A stretch of 64,000 nt of DNA from Siderastrea radians. Taxonomy: Eukaryota > Cnidaria > Anthozoa > Scleractinia > Rhizangiidae. This document shows positions 49,801 to 59,497 of the stretch, one piece after another. The notes under the pieces were generated by a model. The model searched no databases and had not been told where the DNA came from. It saw nothing but the letters and a program-made list of their open reading frames with translations. The translations under genes and the position numbers were made by a program. The stretch is from NCBI GenBank assembly GCA_964017195.1, contig OZ024887.1, positions 65,011,630 through 65,075,629 of the forward strand. Direction: 5' to 3'. How positions within the stretch are numbered: position 1 is the stretch's first letter; each line of letters begins with the position of its first letter.

Positions 49801-52800
49801 AGAGACAAGACTGATACAGCGCTCAACTCACATACGGAAAAATGTCTACAAGAGAAAACTAGTAAATTATAAGCGTATTTAAGTGCGGAGAAACATTGAG
49901 CAGAAAAAAAACTAATAAGGTTCGAACTTACTAAGGTACGGAGAAACGTTGAGAAGTCATATCAAACACGTTGGTTGCAAATGCACTACAGTAGGGAGAA
50001 ACACTGCCAACGTACCAAGATACAGAGACTAATAAAATACGCAACTACTAACTTACGGAGAAACGTTATTAGACAAAACTGATTCCGTAAGAACGTGTGT
50101 GACATACGGAAGAACGCCGAACGGACAAACTGAACTTCTACAGTGGGACAATAAATCACGGAGAACATAAATGAGACAACCAAAATCGCACTAAAGTACG
50201 GATAAACGTTGAGAAGACAATACTAATATTGTATGAACATACTAACGTACAGGGAAACGCTAGAAAGCAGTGTCGACTTATCGTACGAATGTACTAACAC
50301 ACTGAAAACCTTAGGAAGAGCAGAACAATGTCGTGCGAACGTGCTAACGTACGAAGAAACGTTGAGAAGGCTAGACTAATAAATCGACGAACCTACTTAT
50401 GTTCGGAAAAACGCTGTGAAGACGATACGTAGAGAGAAACGCTGGGAAGAGAAACTACTGTATGAACGTAGCAATTAATGGGAAAAAAGTCGATAACAGA
50501 AGACTAAATAATTGTGTGAACCTACTAACGTGTAGACAAATATCAAGGAAACGTATGGTGAAACGTTCTGAAGACGGCTATTAAATTTCGTTCGAACGTA
50601 TAAATAACGGAGAAAACGTTGCCATCTGAGACAAGAATTAGTAGGGAAAAACGTTGAGAGGATAAGACAAGTATCATACGAACATTATGATATCCTTCTA
50701 CAGAATACGTTTTAGTTTCTGCTCGCTCAATTTGCTTTTGGGATCCGATCATCAGAAGCAATATTTAGTTTGGTTTCCATCCGGTTCTTTAGTGCTTTGA
50801 AATTTCCACTAGCCAAAATGGCTAGTGAAAGCGCAAAACTTACTAGCCAAAACGGAATTTCTACTAGTCTGTGACTAGTTGGCTACCGTTAGTCTCGAGC
50901 CCTGAAAACTAAGGCATGGGTTCCAGGTGATATGCAGGTCATGGCTTAAATTGTTAACTGGAAAATTTCAATTGTAAAACAGTGTTCATACCTTTTTACT
51001 CTATATGGTGATGACGTGGAAAGGCAATTCCATTTTCAGAAAAACGTCTAACCCAGCACCTGTGGCACCCTTGTTTAGTACCATTCCTGAGATGGAAAAT
51101 GAAAACCCAGCAGAAGTGAAAAACCTCGGTCATCTACAAACTGAACTGTGAGACTTACTGAAACTTGTCAATTATCCTTTAGATCTTGTTGAGTCTGGAG
51201 ATGAAATCCTAAAGTGTGACTATTCAAACAAAAGCTATTGAGTACTACTTGCCTCTGGCGCGGTTTATTACACTTTGTTATACATTGTGTATAGACAAGA
51301 GCGTTTCCGTGGAAAATAAACTACTCGTAAAGTTCATACGAAACTACATCCGGGACTCCAGTGGCGTATTTTCCATATCCTCACTAGTGAGGATATTGAT
51401 GACGTCATTTCCCGCTTTTACACCGTCGTTCGTGCAAAAATGCTCTTGCCTGTATAATAAAAAGAAAATTACACGGAGGCTTGAAGATATGAATTTTATT
51501 TTCTCGTGGTAGAAAACAATATTTTTCTCACTCGCTCCGCTCTTTCGTAAAATATTGTTTTTACCACTCGAAAATAAAATTCAAATCTTCGCGCCACCGT
51601 GTTGTTGGTGTTTCTATACTTTTACAATACGAAATTTGGAACATTTCTTCAATTTTGCACAAGGGCCCATTAAAAGGGTTCAGCAATATACTCAGGAAAC
51701 TAAACAAGTTTTCCTGTTGACTGTAGTGTGTTATTTATCTGCTCTTTCTTTCACAGTGACAATGTGGACAAAACAAAGGAGAAGCGCCTCTCGGCGGGAA
51801 ATACCGCTGGTCAGATCCTGCCTGTCATTTCGGATAATTCAAGTCACGTGACACAAGTACAGGGCTCCAGACAGGATCAAATAGGTAATGATATTTGTTT
51901 TTGTTATGTAGCTCTGGGGTTCTTGTTCAGGCCTTAATATCCACATTAAAAAACTGGAGGGCACTTAAAAGGGCCTTATTATGCTGCATTGCTGCATGCA
52001 GGCATGATACGGAAAAGCAACCTCTTTTTTTCAACGCTATTAGCTAGAAAGGTGAAGGACAAAAGCTTGGAAACTCACGCAAGAGTCTCGCACACCTACT
52101 AAATCTCACTTTCCATATATTCGCACCAACTTCAAACCCTCTTATGGACAGGGTGCATGCCTTCGTATCGCGATCTACCTTACGTCAAAATGCAAACTGT
52201 CTCACCAGCAATACAAGCATTCCCTTGTCTTTGAGTAACCATTAAGAGCGAATGTTACCAACGGTCAAACATTTGGTGGCAACAGGTCAAAAATCAATTC
52301 CGCTCATATTCTTATGTTAGGTAGACCTTAATGTGAAACAAATCACTGCATAGTTCGTTTGGCTGAATATCGATTTATTTTCAAGAAAATCGATATTAAC
52401 GGAATTCGCTCCAAATGCCGCTTTTGAAGCTCAAAATTAAGGCAAATCTCGACGCTTCGCGTGACAAAATGAAGCACTTCAGAGCAATAAAAATTAACCA
52501 AACTTGTAGAGCGATGTTTAAATATATGTCAAAAGCAATTTCAGCAATTTCTGCTCATTTATTTACGAGCTCTAATTAAATTTATCCGACATACTTTTGA
52601 CTAGATAAAAAGTATATCAACTTTAACCCCTAAAAAAAGTATGTGGTACCGAATATTATTCGTCAAGAATCTGGATTTCAAGAGGAGAAGGGATGTTCTC
52701 TTGCCTCCTAAAAGGATTTTTTGGGGAAATTTATTGACGCGATGTTATAGAATTTTAAAGTTGGACAAAATGCGTCGATTCAAGCGATCAGAAAACTCAG

Positions 52801-55800
52801 CCTAATTAACTCAGTGTACACATACACAAACAACTTCACGCTTACCGCAGGTTTTGATCAGCAAACAACCGATTTTAACACAAAATCCTCTAACCTTCAT
52901 GTTGCTGTATCACAGATGAGAGCTGTGGTCCTTGTTCATGATAAAATTCAAGCAAACTGCAAGGAAACTTGACGGGATATCGCAACTTGCCATGCCGTTT
53001 CACCGAACATCCGCCGTTTTTGATGTGAGGATTCTCTTTTCCTATTTTCGTTAGAAAACAGGCTTAAGGTGTTGTACAAAAGATGCCTTTCCTTTGAAAC
53101 TAGCTCTGAACTGAACAGCGAAACAAGAAGTCGTTAATACAAAAACATCTGTTACGTGCTTTGGATGATGCCGCTAATTAATTTAGCCAGAACGAGTTTT
53201 AGTGAAATCGACAGCTGCATGCATGTACCGCGGTAACGAAATTTTGGGTGCATCGGGTGACTTTGGGGAATAAGGTTAAATTGTTTTTTCAAATAAACTA
53301 TTTTTGCCATCCTACGTTTATTAATTTAAGGACAGAGCGAAGATTCTCAGCAGATTGGTTTCAGATGAGCACTTAAAAATGCGAGAAACTAAAAAAAAAC
53401 GTACGTTGGTTGCGTGACATTAACCCTAGAGCTTTTTCCTGGTGGGCAGGGCGAAGGGATTTAAAAATATATTCTCTGTTGGTTTTCCAAGAGGTAGCAC
53501 AGTTAATGAACTATGGCTGGATTAAAATACAAAGTTGGACATGAAAATCTCCTTTTCAGTCTGAGAATGTTTTCTTTCTTTTTGTTTAGGGTGGGGCGGG
53601 GTTTGGGCTAAAGGTGTTTGAAGACGTTCAAGAGAATACTAAATCGACTGATTGTAAGTGCCCGGGTAAAAGTAATAGTATAAGTAAACTTTTCTTGGCA
53701 TTAAAGGATTTTCAAATAAAGGGGAGCTTTTCCATCTTTTGCTTTACAGCATCACACAGCATTCAAGCCAGCCACCTGCATGTGATAAAGCTTTGTTCAG
53801 TAATTATAAAAGCGGATCAGAAAGGAATTTGCAGGTTCTCGATTTTCCGAAAACTTGATTTCACAGACCCAAAAGGCTCCGAGTAGAAACACAGTCCGTG
53901 CCTGCACCCTTTCCTCGTGCGTTTTAATATTCTTTAAAGGCATCTTGAGGTGACTTGGACATCTAAGTTACCCTCATATCAAGGTCTTCGAACACCTTTA
54001 AGAGTGATAGTGGGTCGCTGCGGCTCGCTTGGAATTATTATCTTGGAATTATCTTTCCCGTTTGCTTAACCGATCAACCGACCGACCGACCTACTTTCGC
54101 GGGGATGGGGGCAATGGGTGGGGGGGGGGGGGTTGGAAACCTACTTAAGGGGAAACCGCTTTTCATGTTGGGGGATTACATGTAAGGGTTCAAACTTCCC
54201 CCTTCTCTTAGCCTTCAACCCCGGCTGCGCCCTCATTTTGTTGGCTCACGCTCTTTGCGTTTTTGGCGTTTGCAAACTTTATGACTCGGCCAAACTCCTT
54301 CAACATTGTTCAACAATCTTGAACACAACTTTGTTGTGCGATGTTGAACAAGGTGGGCAAACGAATTCAATACTTTTGATTACACCTGAGAACATAGAAA
54401 AAGTTGAATAAGTATTACAGAACATCATTGCACAGGGTGGCACACCTGAGAACAAAAGAAAAGTCGGCAAAATTGTGAAACATCATTAACCTGGACGGCC
54501 AAACTTGTTTTTAAAATTCAACAGCGTTGATCGGTGTTGAATAGAACGTTGAAATCCCCAGTTAACCGTTTTGTAGTTTTCTTCACTGTTGGAAGCTTTA
54601 AAAAAAGACTGCACGCACTACAGTGTCAGTCGAGCAGAGTCGTTTTTCGTTGGTGCCTATTGAGCATCGAAAGCGGAAAACCCAAGACTCATAAAAAGTC
54701 ATCCAAGTTAAGCCCGTAGTGGGTTGTATTTTCTGCCACAGGACAAAGCTCTTAACAATCTTGCAGATCATTAAATTTATTCCCTGAGAACCAGTACGAG
54801 TTTTGATTTTTATTAATGTCTATTCTCCGTAAATAAGTGTTTGTGCGTTTAATGTACACTAGCACGTAAATACAAACAAGAACCAGGTAAAAATAAAAAG
54901 GAGGTTTAACGTATCACCACTGCCTTATTTGAAAGTCTTTGAATGCCAGGAATCGATACAATCAGTTGATTCAGTGTTCTCTAAAACTTCTTTCCCCGAA
55001 ACCTATAGCCCAAGCCCCTCCCCACCCTCACCCCAACAAAACGAGAAAAGAATTTTAAGACCGAACAGGAAATTTTTATGCCTGACTTTGTATTTTAATC
55101 TAGCCATAGTATATAATATAGCGTTCATTAACTGTGCGACTTCTTGGAAAACTAACAGAGAATATATTTTTAAAACCCCCTTTGCCCTGCCCATCAGGCA
55201 AAAGCTCAGTCTAGGGTATGTCACGCAACCAAGGTGCGCATTTTTCAGTTGCACAGATTTCAAAGTACTCATCGAACCCAATCTACTGAGAATCTTCGCC
55301 CAGTCATTAAAGTAGTAAACGTAGGAAGACAGAATTAGCTTATTTGAAAAAAATTAAACCTTATTCCCCAAAGTCACCGGATGCACCCAAAATTTTGTTA
55401 CCGCGGTACATGCATGCAGTAATCGATTTCACTAAAACTCGTTCTGACTAAATTAATTAGCGGCATCACCCAAAGCACGTAACAGATGTTTTTGTAGTAA
55501 CGACTTCTTGTTTCGCTGTTCAGTTCAGAGCTAGTTTCAAAGGAAAAACATCTTATGTACAACACCTTAAGCCTGCTTTCCAACGAAAATAGGAAAAGAC
55601 CCCGCCCCACCCTAAACAAAAAGAAAGAAAACATCCTCAGACTGAAAAGGAGATTTTCATGTCCAACTTTGTATTTTAATCCAGCCATAGTTCATTAACT
55701 GTGCTACCTCTTGGAAAACCAACAGAGAATATATTTTTAAATCCCTTCGCCCTGCCCACCAGGAAAAAGCTTTAGGGTTAATGTCACGCAACTAACGTAC

Positions 55801-57814
55801 GTTTTTTTCAGTTTCACGCATTTTTAAGTGCTCATCTGAAACCAATCTGCTGAGAATCTTCGCTCTGTCCTTAAATTAATAAACGTAGGATGGCAAAAAT
55901 AGTTTATTTGAAAAAACAATTTAACCTTATTCCCCAAAGTCACCCGATGCACCCAAAATTTCGTTACCGCGGTACATGCATGCAGCTGTCGATTTCACTA
56001 AAACTCGTTCTGGCTAAATTAATTAGCGGCATCATCCAAAGCACGTAACAGATGTTTTTGTATTAACGACTTCTTGTTTCGCTGTTCAGTTCAGAGCTAG
56101 TTTCAAAGGAAAGGCATCTTTTGTACAACACCTTAAGCCTGTTTTCTAACGAAAATAGGAAAAGAGAATCCTCACATCAAAAACGGCGGATGTTCGGTGA
56201 AACGGCATGGCAAGTTGCGATATCCCGTCAAGTTTCCTTGCAGTTTGCTTGAATTTTATCATGAACAAGGACCACAGCTCTCATCTGTGATACAGCAACA
56301 TGAAGGTTAGAGGATTTTGTGTTAAAATCGGTTGTTTGCTGATCAAAACCTGCGGTAAGCGTGAAGTTGTTTGTGTATGTGTACACTGAGTTAATTAGGC
56401 TGAGTTTTCTGATCGCTTGAATCGACGCATTTTGTCCAACTTTAAAATTCTATAACATCGCGTCAATAAATTTCCCCAAAAAATCCTTTTAGGAGGCAAG
56501 AGAACATCCCTTCTCCTCTTGAAATCCAGATTCTTGACGAATAATATTCGGTACCACATACTTTTTTTAGGGGTTAAAGTTGATATACTTTTTATCTAGT
56601 CAAAAGTATGTCGGATAAATTTAATTAGAGCTCGTAAATAAATGAGCAGAAATTGCTGAAATTGCTTTTGACATATATTTAAACATCGCTCTACAAGTCT
56701 GGTAAATTTTTATTGCTCTGGGATGCTTCATTTTGTCACGCGAAGCTTCCAGATCTGGCTTAAATTTTGAGCTTCAAAAGCGGCATTTTGAGCGAATTCC
56801 GTTAATATCGATTTTCTTGAAAACAAATCGATATTCAGCCAAACGAACTATGCAGTGATTTGTTTCACATTAAGGTCTACCTAACATAAGAATATGAGCG
56901 GAATTGATTTTTGAGCTGTTGCCACAATATTTTGAAAATGTTTGATTTTTGGCAACATTTGCTCTTAAGCTGTCTTTCAACTGTCTCTTTATTGCTCATT
57001 TTTTCAGAAGCAAGAAAAAAGAATAGGCGGAAAACGTCCAAGAACCGAAGTATTCCTGAAGATTTAGGTAAGGTAATTTGGAGGAAAAGAGTGATATTTG
57101 GTGCAAATCTTGCTAGCTTATGGCTCACCTTAGTCTTCGTTTGTTTAAAACCTGGGGACGTCAGGTGCAGTATTAACGCGTATTTTCGTATTATTATTAT
57201 TACAAATCATCTTTATTCAAGTAATTTCAAAAAGGACTACAATAGTTAAAGAGAGATAATAGAAATGTCGAGAAAAATTTTATACATATAAAAAAGCACA
57301 TTGCAAGTCCACTCTCTATTTCAAATTCCGAGTCTTATAAAGTTCCTGAATCATATAATATTGGCAAAGAAAAAGAAACACTGTAATTTAATTAATCCTT
57401 GCAAGTCCTCTCTCTACTTCAAAGTCCGTGTCCTGTAAATTCATGTAGATTCTCCTTGTTGCCCGTGATCCTCTAAGGCATAGAAGGGCTAATCTCAAGA
57501 TTGCAAAGGAGACCTTTATCCGGAACCACGATACTGATAATAATAGTAATAATTACACAGTCTCGTAAAAGAAGGAAGAAAAGAGGAAAGAATTACAATC
57601 TATCAAATACAGCACATGCTGCAACTTTGTTACGTAATTTTGTACCGTTTATTTTGGCCTTAATCAGTCTTATTTTCCTATAGATATATCCCCGGGTGGA
57701 GATAATGACGAAAGTGTTGATGGAGACACGCGAACAATTAGAAGCATAGGAATGTCAAAAGACAAGAAGCTGAAGAAGAAAAAAGTCAGAAAAGTATTGA
57801 GTTGGAACTTCTAG
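18047..57814 (+). CDS. ANKRD55: ANKRD55-like ankyrin-repeat protein
   Basis: Sixteen exons join in frame to 749 residues: 18047-18086, 21581-21700, 31290-31447, 32282-32391, 32514-32574, 33357-33485, 34107-34291, 38572-38777, 43772-43999, 45183-45248, 46336-46514, 48165-48505, 51040-51147, 51757-51884, 57008-57067, 57684-57814. Introns are GT-AG except the seventh, which is GC-AG. Residues 27-325 form eight or nine ankyrin repeats. Phrases such as [22 protein letters not shown] and [11 protein letters not shown] match human ANKRD55 (about 614 residues, from memory) in the same order. The tail from 337 is Ser/Pro/Asn-rich and probably disordered, and the last 60 residues are strongly basic. 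ANKRD55 proteins are scaffolds; human work links the protein to cilia and intraflagellar transport. The function here is inferred from the family only. Confidence 0.85.
19195..19466. mobile_element. MITE with GGTACGATTTTTGCTTAC termini
   Basis: The left end (ggttcgatttttgcttacga) and the right end on the opposite strand (ggtacgatttttgcttacaa) pair over about 30 bases and continue into gt(t/c)atatgcg-type sequence. The body is non-coding. Target duplications are not clear. It lies in ANKRD55 intron 1. Confidence 0.7.
20966..21121. mobile_element. Short divergent relative of the 21741-23132 element
   Basis: The left side ttccagagaatatccatacc and the right side ggtacggagattttctggga form imperfect inverted ends resembling the termini of the larger element just downstream. 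Confidence 0.4.
21214..21445 (+). mobile_element. tRNA-derived SINE
   Basis: An RNA polymerase III A box (tggccgagtacc, 21217-21228) and B box (ggttcaaatcc, 21268-21278) sit 51 bases apart in a degenerate tRNA-like head, followed by an unrelated body and an A/T-rich end with taaataaaggg near 21431. The long A-B spacing and the CCGAGT head suggest a class II (Leu/Ser-type) tRNA ancestor. It is not a functional tRNA because the acceptor-stem partner is missing. Confidence 0.7.
21741..23132. mobile_element. Non-autonomous transposon inserted in a MITE, with AAT target duplication
   Basis: The termini gggcaattccagaaaatatc (left) and gggcgattccagaaaatatc (right, opposite strand) extend to about 43 bases. 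AAT precedes the left end (21738-21740) and follows the right end (23133-23135), while the intact relative at 42849-43054 has a single copy at this point. The interior repeats c-rich cccccatgccttcgg-type units in direct orientation near both ends. No transposase frame is seen. Confidence 0.8.
21784..22481. repeat. Tandem pair of apparently identical 349-bp units
   Basis: Units 21784-22132 and 22133-22481 read the same base for base by eye, including the homopolymer runs. They lie inside the transposon at 21741-23132. They represent a recent duplication or an assembly artefact. Confidence 0.9.
23731..23875. repeat. Direct repeat of an acaaaatttgcaaaatttcg segment
   Basis: A block of about 45 bases running from acaaaatttgcaaaatttcg through cagcctcaac and attttttgcac occurs at about 23731 and again at about 23818, in a wider region rich in tttacgatttttt-like strings. 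Confidence 0.7.
23915..24305. repeat. Degenerate minisatellite of roughly 60-65 bp
   Basis: About six copies of a unit built from atgaatctatgaatatccct, then cgttctaaaagctcctagcg and agatataac are recognisable, with an AGGAT microsatellite (about 24076-24100) inserted between copies. Confidence 0.75.
24369..24406. repeat. Short TCTCGA-rich hairpin
   Basis: The strings gagactcaattctcgaaa and tttcgagaatcgagtctc form an almost perfect inverted repeat, with one bulged mismatch, followed by more gatcgagaatcgag copies. Confidence 0.75.
25097..27984. mobile_element. Long inverted-repeat element with TACAGTACAGCCCMA termini
   Basis: The left edge tacagtacagcccaa and the right edge on the opposite strand, tacagtacagcccca, define a unit of about 2.9 kb with TA edges. 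Arrays of gcaagaacttctttgcg-like words lie within 150 bases of the left end, and matching inverted words (cttcttgcg) lie within 220 bases of the right end. The interior contains a second, independent element (26297-27444). No transposase is evident. Confidence 0.7.
26297..27444. mobile_element. hAT-like element nested in 25097-27984
   Basis: The ends agggcgtgtttaaaacac (left) and its near complement (right) continue into repeated gaaatggc / gccatttc words. The sequence atcagac flanks both sides directly (26290-26296 and 27445-27451) and can be read as an 8-bp duplication tatcagac, the hAT hallmark. A minus-strand frame of 102 codons (26785-27093) inside is not recognisable. Confidence 0.75.
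29250..31045. repeat. 1.8-kb minisatellite with 147/138-bp units in ANKRD55 intron 2
   Basis: The anchor ggtacctttgcgaatattcg recurs at 29573, 29710, 29857, 30004, 30142, 30289, 30427, 30574, 30721, 30859 and 31007 (some copies with a few changes), so steps are 147 or 138 (one 137, one 148). Dimers of 285 bp (147+138) are themselves repeated. Each unit is built from a 9-bp motif close to ttctcgtaa. Nearly all steps are multiples of three, and on the minus strand this leaves long open stretches, the longest 225 codons (29414-30091). No splice or promoter evidence makes it a gene. Confidence 0.9.
31801..31846. repeat. (GAT)n microsatellite
   Basis: A run of about a dozen GAT units follows an AAT-rich segment in ANKRD55 intron 3. 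Confidence 0.9.
34791..34830 (-). mobile_element. Retroposon 3'-tail fragment
   Basis: The complement of this stretch reads gtgtcaccctcattaaataa followed by agttgttgattgattg, the same tail as at 4575-4600. It is best explained as the 3' end of a SINE or LINE with a (TTGA)n tail. Confidence 0.5.
35075..35140 (+). mobile_element. Possible tRNA-like SINE head
   Basis: A B-box-like agttcaagtcc (35127-35137) lies about 50 bases after gtagttcagtgatg, which resembles an A box. The resemblance is partial, so this is tentative. Confidence 0.25.
36540..38427. repeat. GCTGC/GCAGC-rich repeat region in ANKRD55 intron 7
   Basis: Words such as cagcgctgc, ctgcagtgaac and gctgcagtag cluster at 36565-36760 and in inverted orientation at 38160-38420. 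The edges ttattcccgtatgaa and ttcgtacgggcttaca are roughly complementary. A degenerate inverted-repeat transposon is possible but unproven. Confidence 0.4.
38905..39120 (-). mobile_element. Possible LINE 3'-end fragment
   Basis: Read on the minus strand the segment ends in tctcaataaagaattgaaaa, then A-rich sequence, as a retroposon 3' tail would. It is short and not classifiable. Confidence 0.3.
39520..39835. repeat. C-rich ATTAAGCC repeat cluster
   Basis: The word attaagcc(a/t)ccc and variants (aataagcccccc) recur six times with C-runs, in the style of the ttataagccccc MITEs elsewhere in the window. Termini could not be defined. Confidence 0.45.
42849..43054. mobile_element. Intact CCYTTTAAGCCCCAAT MITE (piggyBac-like)
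   Basis: This 206-bp copy has ends ccttttaagccccaat and tggggctttaaggg. TTAA flanks the left end (42845-42848), and CTAA, one change away, flanks the right. It is the uninterrupted reference for the copies at 21719-23320 and 43276-43665. Confidence 0.75.
43276..43665. mobile_element. Third CCCTTTAAGCCCC MITE copy, interrupted by a second MITE
   Basis: The ends ttacccttcaagccccaaat and tgataaagggttaa (TTAA at 43666-43669) enclose sequence alignable with 42849-43054. Within it, 43475-43648 is a separate element with ends cagtggaaccctgacataac and gttagaatggggttctactg, followed by TA and preceded by TG. That fits a Tc1/mariner-type insertion at TA with one later change. Confidence 0.7.
46530..46691. 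repeat. Long hairpin next to the exon 11 donor
   Basis: Arms 46530-46600 and 46622-46691 are about 70 bases each and pair with only a handful of mismatches around a 21-base loop. The arm begins 15 bases after the exon 11 splice donor (46514). The minus strand contains ctgaaga followed by a small stem and aaaacgtc, resembling a degenerate hammerhead core as found in Penelope-like retroelements. Confidence 0.85.
47753..48140. mobile_element. MITE with AAAGGGGCTATGTCACG termini beside exon 12
   Basis: The ends aaaggggctatgtcacga (left) and gcgtgacatagcccctt (right) are inverted repeats. A second copy at the window edge (63616-64000) shares the interior, including agcaacagacgacag and ctagaccattat. 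The right end is 24 bases before exon 12, so only the polypyrimidine tract separates them. Confidence 0.8.
49374..50904. mobile_element. CAGGGCTCGAGACTAAC element with internal minisatellite
   Basis: The termini cagggctcgagactaac and gttagtctcgagccctg are perfect inverted repeats. AAAAC flanks both sides (49369-49373 and 50905-50909). Words based on actagcca recur near both ends. The centre (about 49720-50650) is a degenerate repeat of roughly 60 bp containing tacggagaaacgttgagaag. No coding frame is seen. The CAGGG start is hAT-like, but the apparent 5-bp duplication is short for that class. It lies in ANKRD55 intron 12. Confidence 0.8.
52242..56968. mobile_element. Foldback element with arms of about 1.3 kb in ANKRD55 intron 14
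   Basis: The left arm (about 52242-53610) and right arm (about 55597-56968) are inverted copies with few differences. For example, gcggaattgatttttgag at 56897 is the complement of sequence at 52291, and caaatcgatattcagccaaa at 56824 that at 52360. The outermost bases read TTAAGAGC ... GCTCTTAA. Arms contain runs of short frames but no recognisable transposase. The spacer holds unrelated sequence and a partial third copy of the arm. The element nearly fills the intron between exon 14 (ends 51884) and exon 15 (starts 57008). Confidence 0.88.
54935..55596. repeat. Partial direct duplication of the foldback right arm
   Basis: This block repeats, in the same orientation, the inner part of the right arm: tgactttgtattttaatc, cagagaatatatttttaaa, ccttattccccaaagtcacc, gttaccgcggtacatgcatg and acctt aagcctg all occur in order here and again in 55640-56150. 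It is more diverged than the two outer arms are from each other. Confidence 0.85.
57185..57535 (-). mobile_element. Possible retroposon fragment in ANKRD55 intron 15
   Basis: The phrase cttgcaagtc(c/a)(t/a)ctctct(a/c) occurs twice (about 57304 and 57399), and the segment begins with an ATT-run and catctttattcaagtaat. Read on the minus strand this is an A/T tail after attacttgaataaagatg. It is suggestive of a retroposon 3' end, but unclassified. Confidence 0.3.
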
Positions 57815-58400
57815 TTAAATTAATTTAAGTTGTAACTATTTATTGTTACAGTGAGGTAAGAATGAATCATAAAATGTAACACTAAAACAGCGCTTCTTAG
57901 CAAATGTCTCGCTAAAAAAATGTATAAAGATTTTAAGGTGTGAAATTTCTTATATGTATAAATCTTGTATGTATACATAAGATCCTTATTATTTTGTAAG
58001 AGAATTAATAAGGTATATTAGCAGAAGTCGCTAAGTTTTAAAGCTGATTTTAAAACTGTACAGAGTATCGCAAAGTATTTATTAGTAAGTGAAGTCGTTG
58101 TAAACGTTATTCTCAGGAAGAGTACGTGGGTCCCTACACCCCTTTGAGACCCTGATATTTCAAACAGTCGCAGCTATTTAGTGCAAGCAGATCAGAGGCT
58201 CTAAATGCCACTCCGATATAAACGTGCAAATGATTCCTACTGGTCTCCATATAACTCATGAAGAAATAGCTAGGGGACTTAAATTTTAAACAATCGAGAC
58301 AGTTGGGGATTGGTGCTCATTCCCTTCATTGTTATGACCTTCTTTGATATTACAATAATAAATCAGATGTTGAACATAAGGAATGGAGAGAACACGAGGA
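57815..58400 (+). other. ANKRD55: Presumed 3' UTR of the ANKRD55-like gene
   Basis: AT-rich sequence follows the stop. AATAAA occurs at 58357-58362, and weaker A-rich variants (aattaataagg) occur near 58000. Which is used is not known. Confidence 0.4.
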
Positions 58401-59497
58401 AATCTAAAAATGGAAGCACAGTAGGACGATGGGAGGTAGAAACGCAGTAGCTCGCTTGCCTTCTCGTTTTTCTCTTCTCCCTTCCCAGGATGCCCTGTAG
58501 TCTTGTTTTTTCTTCTCCATAGCCTTCGTTCTAATCAACCAAAAAAGCATCTGCGGAGGAAAGGAGCTTGACTGCAAAAGAGCTAAAATGAGATTATCTT
58601 GGTTAGTTTAGTATTGGTCCAAGGCTGGTCACACACAGGGGAATGATTTGCTCAGACTTACAAAATATTGCGTACGTAACAGTGGATATAAAACTAGTAG
58701 TGAACTGCAGCAAATAAATTTTGTTCAATTTTACTGAGTAAATTATCGAGTATTATTTAAATTTGTATCATTCAATTTACGAAATTTTTCAGAGATGAAA
58801 TATAAATTATTAAATAAAACAAGGAATTTTGCAGCATCATATTTGCTTTCAGAATCAATTTATGTAAGAGAGAACGTAATAAAAAATAGTTAATTACAGG
58901 AGTAAATTATACTGTAAGAAGTAAATAAAAGACCTCGTACAATGATGACGACTGAGAGATCTTTGAGAAAAACAAATGACTACTCTGTTTTGCCTTCAAC
59001 TCTGAATACGACCTTTCCCTTTGTTCTCTCTTTGATATGTCGAATGAGTAGACGAAACACGTGGCTGGCCAGCACTTAGTGATCATATTCGGGCCACACA
59101 GAATTGGGTGATTTGAATGTCAATTTTCGAGATTAGTCTGGTAAGTTCAGCTGACCATTATTCCGCCAACGCAGCGACTGAATAAATCCTGGCCTCTCAT
59201 TAGCGGCCACCTATCTAGGCGGTTCAACCAGCTGAGTCGGATGGATTCCACACAGTTTGAGCCCAGAGATCGAAAATGATCGGCAGCCGTTCGATCTCCT
59301 GACATGATGTACTTTGACCTTCTTTTGAACCAATTAGAATGCAGTAAAACCACCTGTCCAAATCACGCGATCCAGGGATTTTCCCGCCACGAGAAAGTAT
59401 TGATTCCAGTCTCTCTCCGACAACCTGAAACAGATGTGGGCATGACCTTATATGCACTACTGCTGGTTGATTGCGAAAGAGAAAATAACGAGGAATC
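58401..59497. other. Intergenic stretch with no gene seen
   Basis: It is AT-rich without a recognised repeat. It may contain the promoter and leader for the candidate exon at 59498. Confidence 0.4.

Larger units (their letters stand above)
43772..57814 (+). other. ANKRD55: Low-complexity C-terminal tail exons of ANKRD55 (exons 9-16)
   Basis: These exons encode residues 337-749 without a recognisable domain. Exons 11-12 are rich in Pro-Ser with Arg/Lys ([21 protein letters not shown]). Exon 15 encodes [11 protein letters not shown], a nuclear-localisation-like basic run, and exon 16 ends with [15 protein letters not shown]. All junction phases agree, and the final reading frame closes at TAG 57812-57814. 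The short exons 10 (66 nt) and 15 (60 nt) keep the frame if skipped, so isoforms are possible. Confidence 0.75.

Noticed and set aside
53614..53886. 90-codon frame as a transposase fragment in the foldback
   Set aside because: No catalytic motif or similarity pattern could be recognised.
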